Assembly (NCBI RefSeq): GCF_022406875.1
Contig: NZ_CP023018.1
Location: forward strand, 1,130,784 to 1,194,783
Source: Ectothiorhodosinus mongolicus
GTDB lineage: Bacteria; Pseudomonadota; Gammaproteobacteria; Ectothiorhodospirales; Ectothiorhodospiraceae
Reading direction: 5' to 3'
Length of the DNA stretch: 64,000 nucleotides
Shown here: positions 21,625-31,969 of the stretch, one piece after another
Layout: each line of letters starts with the position of its first letter
How positions within the stretch are numbered: the first letter of the stretch is position 1
Made by a program: the position numbers and the translations under genes
The notes under the pieces: generated by a model
What the model saw: the letters and a program-made list of their open reading frames with translations, nothing else
What the model was told of the DNA's origin: nothing
The model's database searches: none

Positions 21625-22168
21625 GATTGCGGTTCCGAGGCGGGTTAGCGGGGCGCCGATAGTGGAAACTCAGGCGGCGGCCGACACTGATTATCTTGCG
21701 GATTGATTCGCTTAGTATGAGAAAAAAGCCTAGCAGAATCATCGCCTTGGGGAGAAAAGTCCACGGCATGCCACCGGCATTGGGCGAGCGTTCTCCGCGC
21801 ACATATGAAGTTTGTACAAAAGGCCATGTGTAATAAAGAACCAGAATGGCGACAGGCACCGCGACCAAGGTCATGGTCAGCATATCCAGCCACATGCGGC
21901 CTTTACGATTTAAGCGGCTGGAGAAAATATCAACGCGCACATGCTCATCGGCGCGCATGGCATAGGCGATCGCCGTCATCACGCTCAGCGACAGAATGTA
22001 CCACTCCAGCTCTTGCAGCCAAACCGCGCCAAAGCCCATCAAATAACGAGCTGCCATATTGCCAAACACCAGCAATATTAGTGCTGCCATAGAGACCGCA
22101 GCCACCCAGCCAGAAATGCTGGTGATCCGATAAAGCACGCGTTCTAGACGATGCAAAAATAGATACAT
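21614..22168 (-). CDS. dctQ: TRAP transporter small permease DctQ
   Basis: Four-helix membrane subunit that pairs with DctM. 184 residues: hydrophobic segments at about 15-40, 50-70, 90-115 and 135-155, with FGAVWLQELEWYILSLSVMT and ADEHVRVDIF typical of the mannitol/chloroaromatic-type DctQ. A strong terminator lies between dctP and this gene, so its expression should be lower than that of dctP. Confidence 0.92.
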   Translation of the reverse strand: MYLFLHRLERVLYRITSISGWVAAVSMAALILLVFGNMAARYLMGFGAVWLQELEWYILSLSVMTAIAYAMRADEHVRVDIFSSRLNRKGRMWLDMLTMTLVAVPVAILVLYYTWPFVQTSYVRGERSPNAGGMPWTFLPKAMILLGFFLILSESIRKIISVGRRLSFHYRRPANPPRNRNHAA

Positions 22169-22197
22169 GGGGTACTGGAAAGATTAGCCAGTTGGAG

Positions 22198-22231
22198 AAA
22201 AAAGCCCCTCTCTCGCAAGCGAAAGAGGGGC
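22198..22231 (-). terminator. Terminator-like hairpin inside the dctP-dctQM operon
   Basis: GCCCCTCTCTCGC (22204-22216) pairs with GCGAAAGAGGGGC (22219-22231), 13 bp with one mismatch, followed on the minus strand by a T6 tract. It sits 25 bases after the dctP stop and 30 bases before the dctQ start. Partial termination here would give many DctP per DctQM, as such transporters need. Confidence 0.85.
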
Positions 22232-22255
22232 GGTTCGCGCTAAAAAATCATGCTA

Positions 22256-23374
22256 TCAGCCAAGAATCTGCTGACCCAGATCGCGAATCTGCGTCTGGAA
22301 CATGGTCTCAGAGTTTTGATTCCAGCGGTCGTGCTTGGCTTTAAAGGTGAAGTAGCTCTCATTCACGCGACGCACCAGATCATCACGACGAGCATTGTCT
22401 GACAGGATATCCTTGGTGGCTTCCAAAAGCGCTTGAATAACATCATCAGGCAGCGGCAGGAACTGCGTGCCGTGGTTGTTGATGAGGTCGTCCAAAGCGT
22501 CTGCATTCTGCGCTTCCAACCAAGTATGCGAGGTGATATTGCAGGCAGCTGCAGCATTGCGCATAACGGCCTGCAGGTCAGCCGGCAGGGAGTCCCACGC
22601 ACTGCGGTTGACAACCACTTCCGTACTGGTGGCCGGTTCATGCCAACCTGAGCTGTAGTAGAGGCTTGCGGCCCGATGCAGGCCGAGTTCACGGTCAGAG
22701 TAAGGTCCGACCCATTCTGCCGCATCAATAGCACCACGCTCCAACGCGGCGAATAGTTCGCCGCCGGGCAGCAAACGGGCATTAGCGCCAATAGCATTGT
22801 AGATGTCACCAGCCAGACCCGGCATACGAATGTTCAAGCCACGGAAATCAGCTAGGCTTTCCACCGGACGGCGGAACCAGCCCACGGGCTGAACGCCTGT
22901 GCAGCCCACCACCAAAGGTACGAGATTGAACGGGCGATAGGTTTCTTCATAAAGCTCATAACCGCCGCCAAAGTTCATCCACGCATTATGACCTTGGAAA
23001 GTCATGCCGAAAGGCACAGTGGTGAAATACTGGGCGGCAAAGGACTTGCCCGCCCAGTAGTAGGCGCAGCCATGGTTGAGTTGCACCTGGCGCCCTGCAG
23101 AGGCGGCATCGAAGCCCTCGAACGCCGGCACTAACTCGCCAGCGGAGTAAACGCGAATGCGAATGCGCCCGCCAGACATTTCTTCCACGCGGCGCGCAAA
23201 GTCGGTAGCACTACCCGGACCCGTTTGGAAAAACGGCAGCCCAGCAGGCCAAGTGGTCGTCATGCGCCAGTTAAAAGTTTGCTGAGCTTTAACAATGGCT
23301 GGTGCCCCTAAAATGGTGGCGCCTGCGGCAGCTGCTGTTCCTGCTTTGAGAAAATCGCGACGTTTCATCGACAT
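22256..23374 (-). CDS. dctP: TRAP transporter solute-binding protein DctP (Tat signal)
   Basis: Periplasmic receptor of the TakP/mannitol-chloroaromatic type. 372 residues. The start MSMKRRDFLKAGTAAAAGA is a textbook Tat signal (KRRDFLK), ending near IVKAQ. The ligand-binding features of TakP-like proteins are present: LNIRMPGLAGD with the carboxylate-binding Arg, and GAIDAAEWVGPYSDRELG with the WVGP metal/ligand motif. These suggest a small 2-oxo acid or similar carboxylate, which is inference. GGAGGAG stands 11 bases before the ATG. It lies 101 bases after gltD on the same strand. Confidence 0.92.
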   Translation of the reverse strand: MSMKRRDFLKAGTAAAAGATILGAPAIVKAQQTFNWRMTTTWPAGLPFFQTGPGSATDFARRVEEMSGGRIRIRVYSAGELVPAFEGFDAASAGRQVQLNHGCAYYWAGKSFAAQYFTTVPFGMTFQGHNAWMNFGGGYELYEETYRPFNLVPLVVGCTGVQPVGWFRRPVESLADFRGLNIRMPGLAGDIYNAIGANARLLPGGELFAALERGAIDAAEWVGPYSDRELGLHRAASLYYSSGWHEPATSTEVVVNRSAWDSLPADLQAVMRNAAAACNITSHTWLEAQNADALDDLINNHGTQFLPLPDDVIQALLEATKDILSDNARRDDLVRRVNESYFTFKAKHDRWNQNSETMFQTQIRDLGQQILG

Positions 23375-23475
23375 TGTTTGGGTAACTCCTCCGAATTTAA
23401 AGTTTTATGCACAACACAGTGTCAGCCAAGATTTTGGCCACGAAACCATAAATGAGTCAAAACGGTTTTTCCAGC

Positions 23476-24942
23476 CTAACGAGGCAGGATAGTACTACCC
23501 ATAAGCCATTCATCGACGGCTCGGGCACATTGCCGGCCCTCACGAATAGCCCAGACCACCAAAGACTGGCCGCGGCGCATATCACCAGCGGCAAACACGC
23601 CATCCACGTTGGTGTAATAGGCTTTGGGACCTTCCGTGCTGCCTTGAACATTGCCGCGCTGATCGAGTTGTAGATCTTTTTCCGAGCGTAACTGTTCAAG
23701 CATGCCTTCATGAATGGGATGCACAAAGCCCATGGCTAAAAGCACCAAATCGGCCTTCATCTGTCCCTCTGAACCGGGTACCTCTGACATTTGCCAGCGG
23801 CCCTGTTCATCCTTATCCCAACGCACCAGAACATAGTTCAAGGCGATGACATGACCATCTTCATCGCGTTCGAAGGACTTGGTTAATACATTCCACATAC
23901 GCTCACAGCCCTCTTCTTGAGAACTGGAGGTGCGCAATTTATTGGGCCAGTTCGGCCATGTCAGACCCTTGTCTTCTTTTACCGGTGGTTTGTCGAGAAT
24001 CTCAATTTGAGTCACCGAGGCGGCACCATGACGATTCGAGGTGCCAATACAGTCGGAACCGGTATCACCACCGCCGATAACGATGACATGCTTGCCCTTA
24101 GCGCTGATGAAATCATCATCCAGAACAGTAACACCCTGAACGCGCTTGCTATTGCGCGTCAGAAAATCCATGGCGTAATGAACGCCTAGGGCTTCACGAC
24201 CGGGAACAGGCAGGTCACGTGGCTTTTCCGAGCCGCCAGAGAGTACCACCGCATCAAATTCTTGTTGCAGATGGCTAATGGGCATATTTACGCCCACATG
24301 GGTCAGGGTGTGGAACTTGACCCCCTCGGTACGCATTTGTGCAATGCGTCGATCGATCAGTGACTTATCCAGCTTGAAGTCCGGAATGCCATAACGCATT
24401 AAGCCGCCGATGCGATCATTTTTTTCAAAAACTTCAACACTGTGGCCGGCGCGTGCCAGTTGCTGAGCACACGCCAAACCAGCGGGTCCAGAGCCGATAA
24501 TGGCGATGCGCTTGCCGGTGCGATGTGCGGGAACCTGAGGCTTTATCCAGCCTTCTTTCCAGGCACGATCGACGATGGCGCATTCGATGGACTTAATGGT
24601 GACGGGGTTGTCATCGATATTTAGTGTGCACGAAGCCTCGCAGGGGGCTGGGCAAATGCGCCCCGTGAATTCAGGAAAATTATTGGTGGAATGCAGTACC
24701 TCAATGGCTTGCTGCCAATCATCTTGGTACACCAGATCATTCCAGTCAGGAATTAGATTGTTAACCGGGCAGCCCTGATGACAAAAGGGGATGCCACAAT
24801 CCATGCAGCGTGCACCCTGCTCTCTGAGCGATTCATCTTTCAGGGGAATGACGAATTCGCGATAGTGGCTGAGCCGATCACTGACCGGCTCGTAGCGCCG
24901 TTCCTGACGTTCAATCTCAATGAATCCCGTGGGTTTACCCAT
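23476..24942 (-). CDS. gltD: Glutamate synthase (NADPH) small subunit
   Basis: FAD subunit that moves electrons from NADPH through Fe-S clusters to GltB. 488 residues. The N-terminal Fe-S region has [20 protein letters not shown] and [12 protein letters not shown]; the FAD motif is [21 protein letters not shown]; the NADPH motif is [18 protein letters not shown]. It ends with [17 protein letters not shown]. The start overlaps the gltB stop by 8 bases. Confidence 0.97.
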   Translation of the reverse strand: MGKPTGFIEIERQERRYEPVSDRLSHYREFVIPLKDESLREQGARCMDCGIPFCHQGCPVNNLIPDWNDLVYQDDWQQAIEVLHSTNNFPEFTGRICPAPCEASCTLNIDDNPVTIKSIECAIVDRAWKEGWIKPQVPAHRTGKRIAIIGSGPAGLACAQQLARAGHSVEVFEKNDRIGGLMRYGIPDFKLDKSLIDRRIAQMRTEGVKFHTLTHVGVNMPISHLQQEFDAVVLSGGSEKPRDLPVPGREALGVHYAMDFLTRNSKRVQGVTVLDDDFISAKGKHVIVIGGGDTGSDCIGTSNRHGAASVTQIEILDKPPVKEDKGLTWPNWPNKLRTSSSQEEGCERMWNVLTKSFERDEDGHVIALNYVLVRWDKDEQGRWQMSEVPGSEGQMKADLVLLAMGFVHPIHEGMLEQLRSEKDLQLDQRGNVQGSTEGPKAYYTNVDGVFAAGDMRRGQSLVVWAIREGRQCARAVDEWLMGSTILPR

Positions 24943-27900
24943 GAGCCGTACTTCCTTCCAAAGTCTGTTGCTGTTTGGTTTTGTTAGATTCCTGCACGTT
25001 GGCCTGCAATGCCTTCATATCACGCAAGGCGCGACGATAGTCTACCGGCATGACTTTTACGAACTTGGGCAGCATCGTTGCCCAATGATCCAAAATACTC
25101 TGTCCGCGTTCGGATCCGGTGTAAGCCACATGTCTTTCAATCAGCGCTCTGAGCCGCAGGGCATCAAAGCGCGTCATGTCATGACTAACATCGACCCGGC
25201 CATGCGTCTCTAAATCACCGCCTTGGTGGTCATGGGCTTCCAACGCATCATCTTCTTCACTAATCGGTTCCAGTTCCACCATCGCCAGATTGCAACGGTC
25301 GGCAAAATTGCCTTCTTCATCCAGGACATAGGCAATACCACCCGACATCCCTGCTGCAAAATTACGCCCGGTCTGACCTAAGCACACCATGATGCCGCCG
25401 GTCATGTATTCGCAACCATGATCACCAACCCCTTCGACAACGGCTGTGGCGCCTGAGTTTCGAACACAGAAACGCTCGCCGGCTACGCCACGGAAGAATA
25501 CCTCACCAGTGATGGCGCCATAGAGGACTGTGTTGCCCACGATGATGTTGTTCGCTGCGGCATCAATGGCCGAATGGGCGGGTGGATAGATGATGATGCG
25601 CCCACCCGAAAGGCCTTTACCCACGTAATCATTGGCTTCGCCTTCGAGTTCAATGGTGACGCCCTGAGCCAGCCAGGCACCAAAAGACTGTCCGCCGGTT
25701 CCTGTGCCCTTGATGTGAATCGTGTCATCGGCCAATCCAGCATGTCCGTAGCGCTCCGCCACTCGACCGGAGAGCATCGCCCCAACACTGCGATGATAAT
25801 TGTGGATTGGAGTCTCGATGGTCACGGCCTCAGCGCGTTCTAATGCCGGTGCTGCACGCTCAATTAGCTCGTTGTCGAGCGCATGATCTAACCCATGGTC
25901 CTGGGTCTCACTATTGTAGATAGCCACGGATTCGGGCACCTCAGGACGCGCCAGCAGGTTCGAGAAATCCAAGCCATGCGCTTTCCAATGGTTGATAGCA
26001 CGACGCATTTCCAAGCGCTGTGACTGACCAATCATCTCATTCATGGAGCGATAACCCAGTTTGGCCATCAACTGCCGCACTTCTTCGGCGATAAAGAAGA
26101 AGTAATTGATCACGAATTCGGGCTTGCCAGAGAATTTTTTGCGCAGTTCTGGATCTTGGGTTGCTACGCCTACCGGGCAGGTGTTGAGATGGCATTTGCG
26201 CATCATGATGCAGCCTTCAACAATCAGCGGTGCCGTGGCGAAACCAAATTCGTCTGCGCCTAGTAAAGCGCCGATGACCACATCGCGTCCGGTGCGCAGG
26301 CCGCCGTCGACCTGCAGGGCAACGCGGCCTCGCAGGCGGTTGAGTACCAGTGTTTGATGGGTTTCGGCGAGGCCAATTTCCCAGGGGCTGCCGGCGTGCT
26401 TAATGGAAGTCAAAGGGCTAGCCCCGGTGCCGCCATCATAGCCCGCTACCGTGATGTGATCGGCATGCGCCTTAGAAACACCAGCAGCGACTGTGCCCAC
26501 GCCCAACTCGGAGACGAGTTTGACCGAGATCCGCGCGTTGGGGTTGACGTTTTTCAGGTCATGAATCAGCTGAGCCAAATCCTCAATGGAGTAGATGTCA
26601 TGATGCGGGGGCGGTGAAATCAGACCCACCCCAGGCGTTGAATGACGCACCCGGGCAATTCGCGCATCCACTTTATGGCCAGGTAACTGGCCACCTTCAC
26701 CCGGCTTGGCGCCCTGAGCAATCTTGATCTGGATATCATCACCATTGACCAAATACTCAGTAGTGACACCAAAGCGCCCTGAGGCGACCTGCTTGATCGC
26801 TGAGCGATTGGGGTTGCGTGAGCCGTCGACCAGCGGGATAAAGCGTTCGGGTTCTTCCCCCCCTTCGCCGGTGTTGGACTTGCCGCCAATCGCATTCATG
26901 GCTTGGGCCAGTGTGGTATGCGCCTCAGGAGAGATGGAACCAAAAGACATGGCACCCGTGGCAAAGCGCTTGACGATCTCTTTAGCTGGCTCGACCTCGT
27001 CTAAGGGAACAGCGGTATCGGCGAACTTGAATTCCATTAGGCCGCGGAACGTCAGTAGGCGCTCGGTCTGTTCATTGATGAGGCGGGAGAACTCGGCAAA
27101 GGTATTGGCATCATTGGACCGCGTGGCATGCTGCAATTTGCTGATCGTATCGGGGGTCCATATATGATCCTCACCGCGTAAGCGGAAGGCATAGTCACCG
27201 CCCACATCCAGCTGCTTGCGATAGATTTCCGCATCGCCAAAAGCTTGTGTGTGCCAGCGCACCGCTTCCTCAGCCACTTCTGCCAGACCAATGCCTTCTA
27301 CCCGGGTTTGGGTCCCGGTGAAATACTCACCAACGAAGGGAGACGAGAGGCCCACAGCATCAAAGATCTGGGCGCCACAATAAGACTCCAGAGTGGAGAT
27401 GCCCATTTTTGACATGACCTTTAACAGGCCTTTGCCAATCGCTTTGATGTAGCGCTTTTGCGCCTCCTCAAAACCCAGCTTCTCCGGTAGGTGTGGCAGC
27501 AGTGATTCGATGGTATCGAAGGCTAGGTAGGGATTAATGGCTTCAGCGCCATAGCCGCTGAGCGTGGCGAAATGATGCACTTCCAGAGCTGAACCGGTCT
27601 CCACTACCAAGCCTGAGCTGGTGCGTAGTCCTTGGTTAATCAGATGATGATGCACGGCTGATGTCGCCAGCAGCATGGGAATCGGAATGCGATCAGGATT
27701 GCTGTCGCGGTCGGACAAAATAAGAATATTAAAGCCATCCAGAACGGCTTTTTCAGCATCTTCACAGAGTTTCTTTACGGCGGCGGCCATGCCCGCTGAA
27801 CCCTCAGTCGAGGCATAGCAAACATCCAAGGTCCGGGTGCGGAAGGCGCCTCCGGAGTGATACTCGATGTGACGAATACGCTCCAAGTCCTGATTGGTTA

Positions 27901-29605
27901 GGACCGGTTGCGGGGTCTCTAAGCGCCAGTGCGAACCAGCCTCGTTAATACCCAATAGGTTCGGTCGCGGCCCGATCATGCAGACCAGCGACATCACCAG
28001 CTCTTCGCGAATCGGATCAATCGGTGGATTGGTGACTTGGGCGAAATTTTGTTTGAAATAGGTTGATAAATGCTTGGGTCGTGAGGACAGCACCGAGGGA
28101 GGGTTATCCGCGCCCATAGAACCCACCGCTTCCTGGCCGGTCATGACCATTGGCGTGAGTAGGAACTTTACATCCTCTTGGGTGTAACCAAAGGTTTGTT
28201 GCTGATCCAATAAGGTGGGGGCATCGGGGGACATTGGGGCGATGCCTGCTGGCAAATCCTCCAGGCGGATCTGGGTTTTCTTCAGCCACTCCCCATAGGG
28301 ACGCGCTTCGGCGAGTTGGGTCTTGATTTCATCATCGCTGATAATCCGGCCCTGCTCGAGATCGATCAGCAGCATTTTGCCGGGCTGGAGACGCCATTTC
28401 TTCACAATCCGTTCTTCAGGAATATCCAACACGCCCATCTCAGAGCCCAGCACGACCATGTCATCGTTGGTCACCAAGTAACGCGCCGGACGCAGGCCAT
28501 TACGATCCAGGGTCGCGCCGATTTGTCGGCCGTCGGTGAAACACATCGCTGCAGGGCCGTCCCAAGGTTCCATGAGTGCCATGTGGTATTCGTAGAAGGC
28601 GCGGCGGTTTTCTTCCATGAGTTTATTGCCTGCCCAAGCCTCAGGAATCAGAATCATCATGGCGTGGGCCAGTGAGTAGCCCCCCATGACTAGCAGTTCC
28701 AGTGCATTATCAAAGCAGGCGGAGTCGGATTGGCCCTCGGGAATCAGAGGCCAGATGGTATCCAAATCTTCGCCTAGGATTTCTGAGCGCATGGTGTGAC
28801 GACGAGCCGCCATCCAGTTCACATTGCCGCGGAGTGTGTTGATCTCCCCATTGTGGCAAATCATGCGAAACGGCTGGGCTAAGTCCCAGGTGGGGAATGT
28901 GTTAGTCGAAAAGCGCTGATGCACCAAGGCCATGGCGCTGACCAAGCGCTCATCCTGCAAATCGTGATAGTAGCGGCCAACTTGGCCGGCTAGCAGCATG
29001 CCCTTGTAGTTGAGCGTGCGTGAGGACATTGAAGACACGTAACAAGCGGCAAAGCCCAAGCCCAGATCGCGCACTTCATTATCCATGCGCTTACGGATCA
29101 CAAACAGCTTGCGTTCAAAGCTATCTTGGTCGGCGCAATTATCGCTGCGGCCGATAAACAACTGTTTCGTGAGGGGTTCGGTGGGTAGGACACTCTCACC
29201 CAGATCGCCGTTGTCAACTGGCACATCGCGCCAGCCTAGAACCTTCTGGCCAGCCGCTGCGACCTGTTGTTCGATAATGGCGACAACTTGATCACGTACT
29301 GTGGCATCACGATCCAGAAAAATCATGGCGACGCCATACTCACCCAGTGATGGTAGATTGAAGTCGACTACCGCGCGCAAGAACGCATCGGGCATTTGAA
29401 TGAGTATCCCGGCACCATCCCCCGCTTTGGGATCTGCGCCCACAGCGCCACGATGATTGATGCGATTGAGGATTTCGAGGCCTTGTTGAACAATGGCATG
29501 GCTTTTTTGATTTTTGATATGACAAACAAAGCCAACGCCACACGCGTCGCGCTCGAGGGCAGGATCATAAAGGCCCTGTTTGGGCGGCAAAGCATGAAAA
29601 CTCAT
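24935..29605 (-). CDS. gltB: Glutamate synthase (NADPH) large subunit
   Basis: Converts 2-oxoglutarate and glutamine into two glutamates. About 1556 residues from ATG 29605 ([11 protein letters not shown]), which has GAGTGAGG upstream; the open frame extends 17 codons further without a site. Domain order: Ntn glutaminase starting at [13 protein letters not shown] (the catalytic Cys becomes the N-terminus after cleavage), central domain, FMN/synthase domain ([30 protein letters not shown], 3Fe-4S Cys in [16 protein letters not shown]), and a C-terminal beta-helix GXGXG domain. Works with GltD. An NtrC-type palindrome lies 174 bases upstream. Confidence 0.97.
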   Translation of the reverse strand: MSFHALPPKQGLYDPALERDACGVGFVCHIKNQKSHAIVQQGLEILNRINHRGAVGADPKAGDGAGILIQMPDAFLRAVVDFNLPSLGEYGVAMIFLDRDATVRDQVVAIIEQQVAAAGQKVLGWRDVPVDNGDLGESVLPTEPLTKQLFIGRSDNCADQDSFERKLFVIRKRMDNEVRDLGLGFAACYVSSMSSRTLNYKGMLLAGQVGRYYHDLQDERLVSAMALVHQRFSTNTFPTWDLAQPFRMICHNGEINTLRGNVNWMAARRHTMRSEILGEDLDTIWPLIPEGQSDSACFDNALELLVMGGYSLAHAMMILIPEAWAGNKLMEENRRAFYEYHMALMEPWDGPAAMCFTDGRQIGATLDRNGLRPARYLVTNDDMVVLGSEMGVLDIPEERIVKKWRLQPGKMLLIDLEQGRIISDDEIKTQLAEARPYGEWLKKTQIRLEDLPAGIAPMSPDAPTLLDQQQTFGYTQEDVKFLLTPMVMTGQEAVGSMGADNPPSVLSSRPKHLSTYFKQNFAQVTNPPIDPIREELVMSLVCMIGPRPNLLGINEAGSHWRLETPQPVLTNQDLERIRHIEYHSGGAFRTRTLDVCYASTEGSAGMAAAVKKLCEDAEKAVLDGFNILILSDRDSNPDRIPIPMLLATSAVHHHLINQGLRTSSGLVVETGSALEVHHFATLSGYGAEAINPYLAFDTIESLLPHLPEKLGFEEAQKRYIKAIGKGLLKVMSKMGISTLESYCGAQIFDAVGLSSPFVGEYFTGTQTRVEGIGLAEVAEEAVRWHTQAFGDAEIYRKQLDVGGDYAFRLRGEDHIWTPDTISKLQHATRSNDANTFAEFSRLINEQTERLLTFRGLMEFKFADTAVPLDEVEPAKEIVKRFATGAMSFGSISPEAHTTLAQAMNAIGGKSNTGEGGEEPERFIPLVDGSRNPNRSAIKQVASGRFGVTTEYLVNGDDIQIKIAQGAKPGEGGQLPGHKVDARIARVRHSTPGVGLISPPPHHDIYSIEDLAQLIHDLKNVNPNARISVKLVSELGVGTVAAGVSKAHADHITVAGYDGGTGASPLTSIKHAGSPWEIGLAETHQTLVLNRLRGRVALQVDGGLRTGRDVVIGALLGADEFGFATAPLIVEGCIMMRKCHLNTCPVGVATQDPELRKKFSGKPEFVINYFFFIAEEVRQLMAKLGYRSMNEMIGQSQRLEMRRAINHWKAHGLDFSNLLARPEVPESVAIYNSETQDHGLDHALDNELIERAAPALERAEAVTIETPIHNYHRSVGAMLSGRVAERYGHAGLADDTIHIKGTGTGGQSFGAWLAQGVTIELEGEANDYVGKGLSGGRIIIYPPAHSAIDAAANNIIVGNTVLYGAITGEVFFRGVAGERFCVRNSGATAVVEGVGDHGCEYMTGGIMVCLGQTGRNFAAGMSGGIAYVLDEEGNFADRCNLAMVELEPISEEDDALEAHDHQGGDLETHGRVDVSHDMTRFDALRLRALIERHVAYTGSERGQSILDHWATMLPKFVKVMPVDYRRALRDMKALQANVQESNKTKQQQTLEGSTAHG

Positions 29606-29870
29606 TACGGACCTCACTCTCAAAGTGCCACGGCCTGATCGCCGTCGGCAGCACAACAGCTCTGATTCTCAAGAGCGGTTATTTTTGACCGGGACATGCC
29701 AGTGTTATCACCAGCGGGTCTGCGAGAATAAAATTAATTGCGTTCTAACGCCAGAGCCAATAGCAGTTTTATGCTTATATGCACCAGCATGGTGCATCAA
29801 GTGGATGACATTACGGAGTTGGTGCGGCTGATATCATGTCTTGCATGTACAACCCACAGGACCAATTTTG
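29606..29870. other. Divergent intergenic region between gltB and the patatin-like gene
   Basis: About 265 bases without a gene. The NtrC-type palindrome (29779-29797) is the only clear element. On the minus strand TTGGCT, a 17-base gap and TTAATT form a weak sigma70-like pair; TGGCAC (29625-29630) resembles half a sigma54 promoter, but no GC lies at the needed -12 spacing. No terminator or small RNA was seen. Confidence 0.5.
29779..29797. promoter_or_regulatory. NtrC-type enhancer palindrome upstream of gltB
   Basis: ATGCACCAGCATGGTGCAT is an 8+3+8 perfect inverted repeat. It matches the NtrC (NR-I) consensus TGCACC-N5-GGTGCA exactly and closely resembles the sites of the E. coli glnA enhancer. 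Its distance to the gltB start (about 174 bases) is normal for NtrC sites. Only one site was found, and no clean -24/-12 promoter accompanies it. It could also serve the divergent patatin-like gene. Confidence 0.7.
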
Positions 29871-30755
29871 ATGCCAAAGCAGGTGCAGCGCAATAAACCC
29901 AAATCAGTCTCCCTCGTGTTGGGATCCGGCGGCGCGCGTGGCTTGGCTCATATCGGCGTTATCCAAGAGCTAGAGGCTCGGGGTTTTAAGGTGCAAGCGA
30001 TCGCTGGCAGCTCGATGGGTGCCTTGGTAGGTGGTATTTACGCGCTGGGTAAGCTCCAAATCTATGCGGATTGGGTTAGTGGGTTGGAGCAATCCGATGT
30101 GCTTTGGCTCATCGATTGGAGCTTTAGTGGCGGTGGCATCATCCGCGGTCAAAAGGTCATTAATAAGTTACGTGAGCTGGTCGGCGAGGAGGACATCGAG
30201 CGCCTACCCATTGCATTCACAGCCGTAGCCGTCGACATCGAGCGGGGAAAAGAGATTTGGTTCCATGATGGCCCCTTATTTGATGCCATCCGAGCATCCA
30301 TTGCCATCCCTGGTTTGTTTACCCCACATCACTATCGCGGATTAACGCTGGTAGATGGTGGGCTTCTAAACCCTGTCCCTGTAGCGCCCACCCTGAGCGC
30401 GCTAACCGATCTCACCATCGTCGTGGATGTGAATGGACCCGCCGAAGATTTGACGCCGGAAGTTTCGCCGGGCAACGATCACGGCCGTTTTTTGGAGCGC
30501 TTAAGATCTTATGCCGAAGCCTTGGGGTTGGATATCAACGGAGATAATGAGGGGCTGGCTTTATCGGATATTTTGATGCGCTCTTTCGACACGATGCAGG
30601 CAGCGCTGACGCGCCAGCATTTGGCTGTTTTTCATCCTGATGTTGTGATCCGCATTCCCAAGAATGCCTGCATGGTCCACGAGTTCTATCAGGCCAAACC
30701 GATTATTCAACTGGGTCGCGAGCGGGCTAAAGCGGCTCTGGATGAGTGGCTTTAG
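29871..30755 (+). CDS. Patatin-like phospholipase, RssA type
   Basis: 294 residues from ATG 29871 (MPKQVQRN); a TTG at 29841 would add ten codons and is less likely. Patatin features: glycine-rich oxyanion loop LVLGSGGARGLAHIGVI, nucleophile elbow IAGSSMGALVGG (Ser), and the dyad Asp in LVDGGLLNPVPV. So a Ser-Asp lipid acyl hydrolase is expected, cytosolic, with no signal peptide. It resembles the NTE/RssA group, whose substrates are unclear. The stop overlaps the stop of the convergent Fe-S flavoprotein gene. Confidence 0.9.
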   Translation: MPKQVQRNKPKSVSLVLGSGGARGLAHIGVIQELEARGFKVQAIAGSSMGALVGGIYALGKLQIYADWVSGLEQSDVLWLIDWSFSGGGIIRGQKVINKLRELVGEEDIERLPIAFTAVAVDIERGKEIWFHDGPLFDAIRASIAIPGLFTPHHYRGLTLVDGGLLNPVPVAPTLSALTDLTIVVDVNGPAEDLTPEVSPGNDHGRFLERLRSYAEALGLDINGDNEGLALSDILMRSFDTMQAALTRQHLAVFHPDVVIRIPKNACMVHEFYQAKPIIQLGRERAKAALDEWL

Positions 30756-31966
30756 CGTTCCCCTTCCTCAGGTTTGAGCCCGTAGGACTCAACCAAACGC
30801 CAGACATGATCAGGAATCATGTGACGCATGCGCCTAGGTTTGACACGTCGCAAATGCAAAACGGTCTCCACTGCTTTCATTTCCAGTCGCGCCCGAGCAA
30901 ATTCAAGACCTCGGGGTCCGATGCGGGGCATGAGATAGGCGGCAATGGGTCGAGCCCAGTCGGGCATAGCTCGCAGCGGTAGACCGCCAGCGGCGCGCTC
31001 AGTATTTTTCAAAAAGCCTTTCACTGGCCCGGCTCTATTGCCCGCGCTGCTGGGCGTTTTCAGGCTGATCTCCTCGCCCAGTAAGTCCAGCATTTCCTGT
31101 CCGCGCGCATTGCGCACCAGCAACCATTGTTCGCCTCGGCCCGCCATGTAACCCACGGTGATGTCAGCCAAAACATTGGTGTAATCAACACAGGTCTGGC
31201 ACGTCAGCGGAAAGAAATCTCGCGGTAACTGGGACAGCGGTAGTTTCAGAAAGGGAATGGTTTTGATTTCACCATTCTGAAAACGCATCTCCACATGGTA
31301 GTCCGCGCGAAACTCCAAATAAGTACAGGTCTCAGGCTGCTCGCAAAGCAAAGCGAGAAACTCATGAAAACGTTCGGTGGTCGTGTTGTCGGAGCACGGT
31401 GTGCCAATGACATACAGTTGCTCAATACCCATCTCGTCCTGCAAAGCCCGCAAAGCATAGACTTGGCAGGGGATGCCAATAATGGCTAGGCGCTTGAGTC
31501 CCACTGCTATGGCAGGCTCAACCAAACTGAGCAGAGGGGCATAACCCATGCGCATGCCGCGACAGGCTGCTAGATCGTCGACATTAGTCACCAAGGTAGG
31601 TACTGGTCTCCAGCGATCATTCGGATCAGCAGTCATGGTAAGCACGGCATCGACTTTTCCAGATACAAGAAGCTTTTCGGCGATTTTGGTGGTGATGCCA
31701 GTCCACTGGGCGCCCGCCGAGGGTTGCTTCAGGCCGGCCTGAAACATGCTTAGATAGGGACCAAAAAACGCCTCGTCACCGCTTTTTGTATCGCGTGCAC
31801 GACCATGCACTTGTTGCTCTAGTTTCGGATAATTTGGCCGGATGAACTGACAGGCGCGTCCGCAGCGACTGGCGTCAGGGGTCCTGCTGATGCCGCAATC
31901 TGTGCATAGATCACGATGCGGCGGGTTCTCCGCGTTGGGTGATGGTAGCGGCCGGATGGGGATCAT
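30752..31966 (-). CDS. FrhB-family Fe-S flavoprotein related to BciB / 7-hydroxymethyl chlorophyll a reductase
   Basis: 404 residues of the 'F420 hydrogenase beta subunit' superfamily. It resembles BciB (divinyl chlorophyllide 8-vinyl reductase) and plant HCAR along most of its length: QVHGRARDTKSGDEAFFG, GAQWTGITTKIAEKLL, DPNDRWRPVPTL, LAIIGIPCQVYALRAL, LYVIGTPCSDN, TCQTCVDYTNVLADITVGYM, VRNARGQEML. Cluster-type Cys are C21, C24, C35, C39 and the later GIPC, GTPC and CQTC. BciB proteins have CxxCxxC at the start; here the third position is Ser, with C35 perhaps replacing it. The start is 3 bases from the ccmI stop, so it is probably part of the ccmEFGHI transcript. Substrate unproven; F420 use is not implied. 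Confidence 0.82.
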   Translation of the reverse strand: MIPIRPLPSPNAENPPHRDLCTDCGISRTPDASRCGRACQFIRPNYPKLEQQVHGRARDTKSGDEAFFGPYLSMFQAGLKQPSAGAQWTGITTKIAEKLLVSGKVDAVLTMTADPNDRWRPVPTLVTNVDDLAACRGMRMGYAPLLSLVEPAIAVGLKRLAIIGIPCQVYALRALQDEMGIEQLYVIGTPCSDNTTTERFHEFLALLCEQPETCTYLEFRADYHVEMRFQNGEIKTIPFLKLPLSQLPRDFFPLTCQTCVDYTNVLADITVGYMAGRGEQWLLVRNARGQEMLDLLGEEISLKTPSSAGNRAGPVKGFLKNTERAAGGLPLRAMPDWARPIAAYLMPRIGPRGLEFARARLEMKAVETVLHLRRVKPRRMRHMIPDHVWRLVESYGLKPEEGER

Positions 31967-31969
31967 GCC

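Noticed and set aside
29606-29760. Sigma54 (-24/-12) promoter for gltB
   Set aside because: TGGCAC (29625-29630) and TGGCGTTAGAACGC occur on the minus strand, but the first has no GC at the -12 place and the second is one base too short. Sigma54 is strict about spacing.
30752-31966. F420-dependent hydrogenase subunit
   Set aside because: The superfamily name comes from archaeal FrhB. The sequence is much closer to BciB/HCAR, which use ferredoxin and FAD, and nothing else suggests F420.
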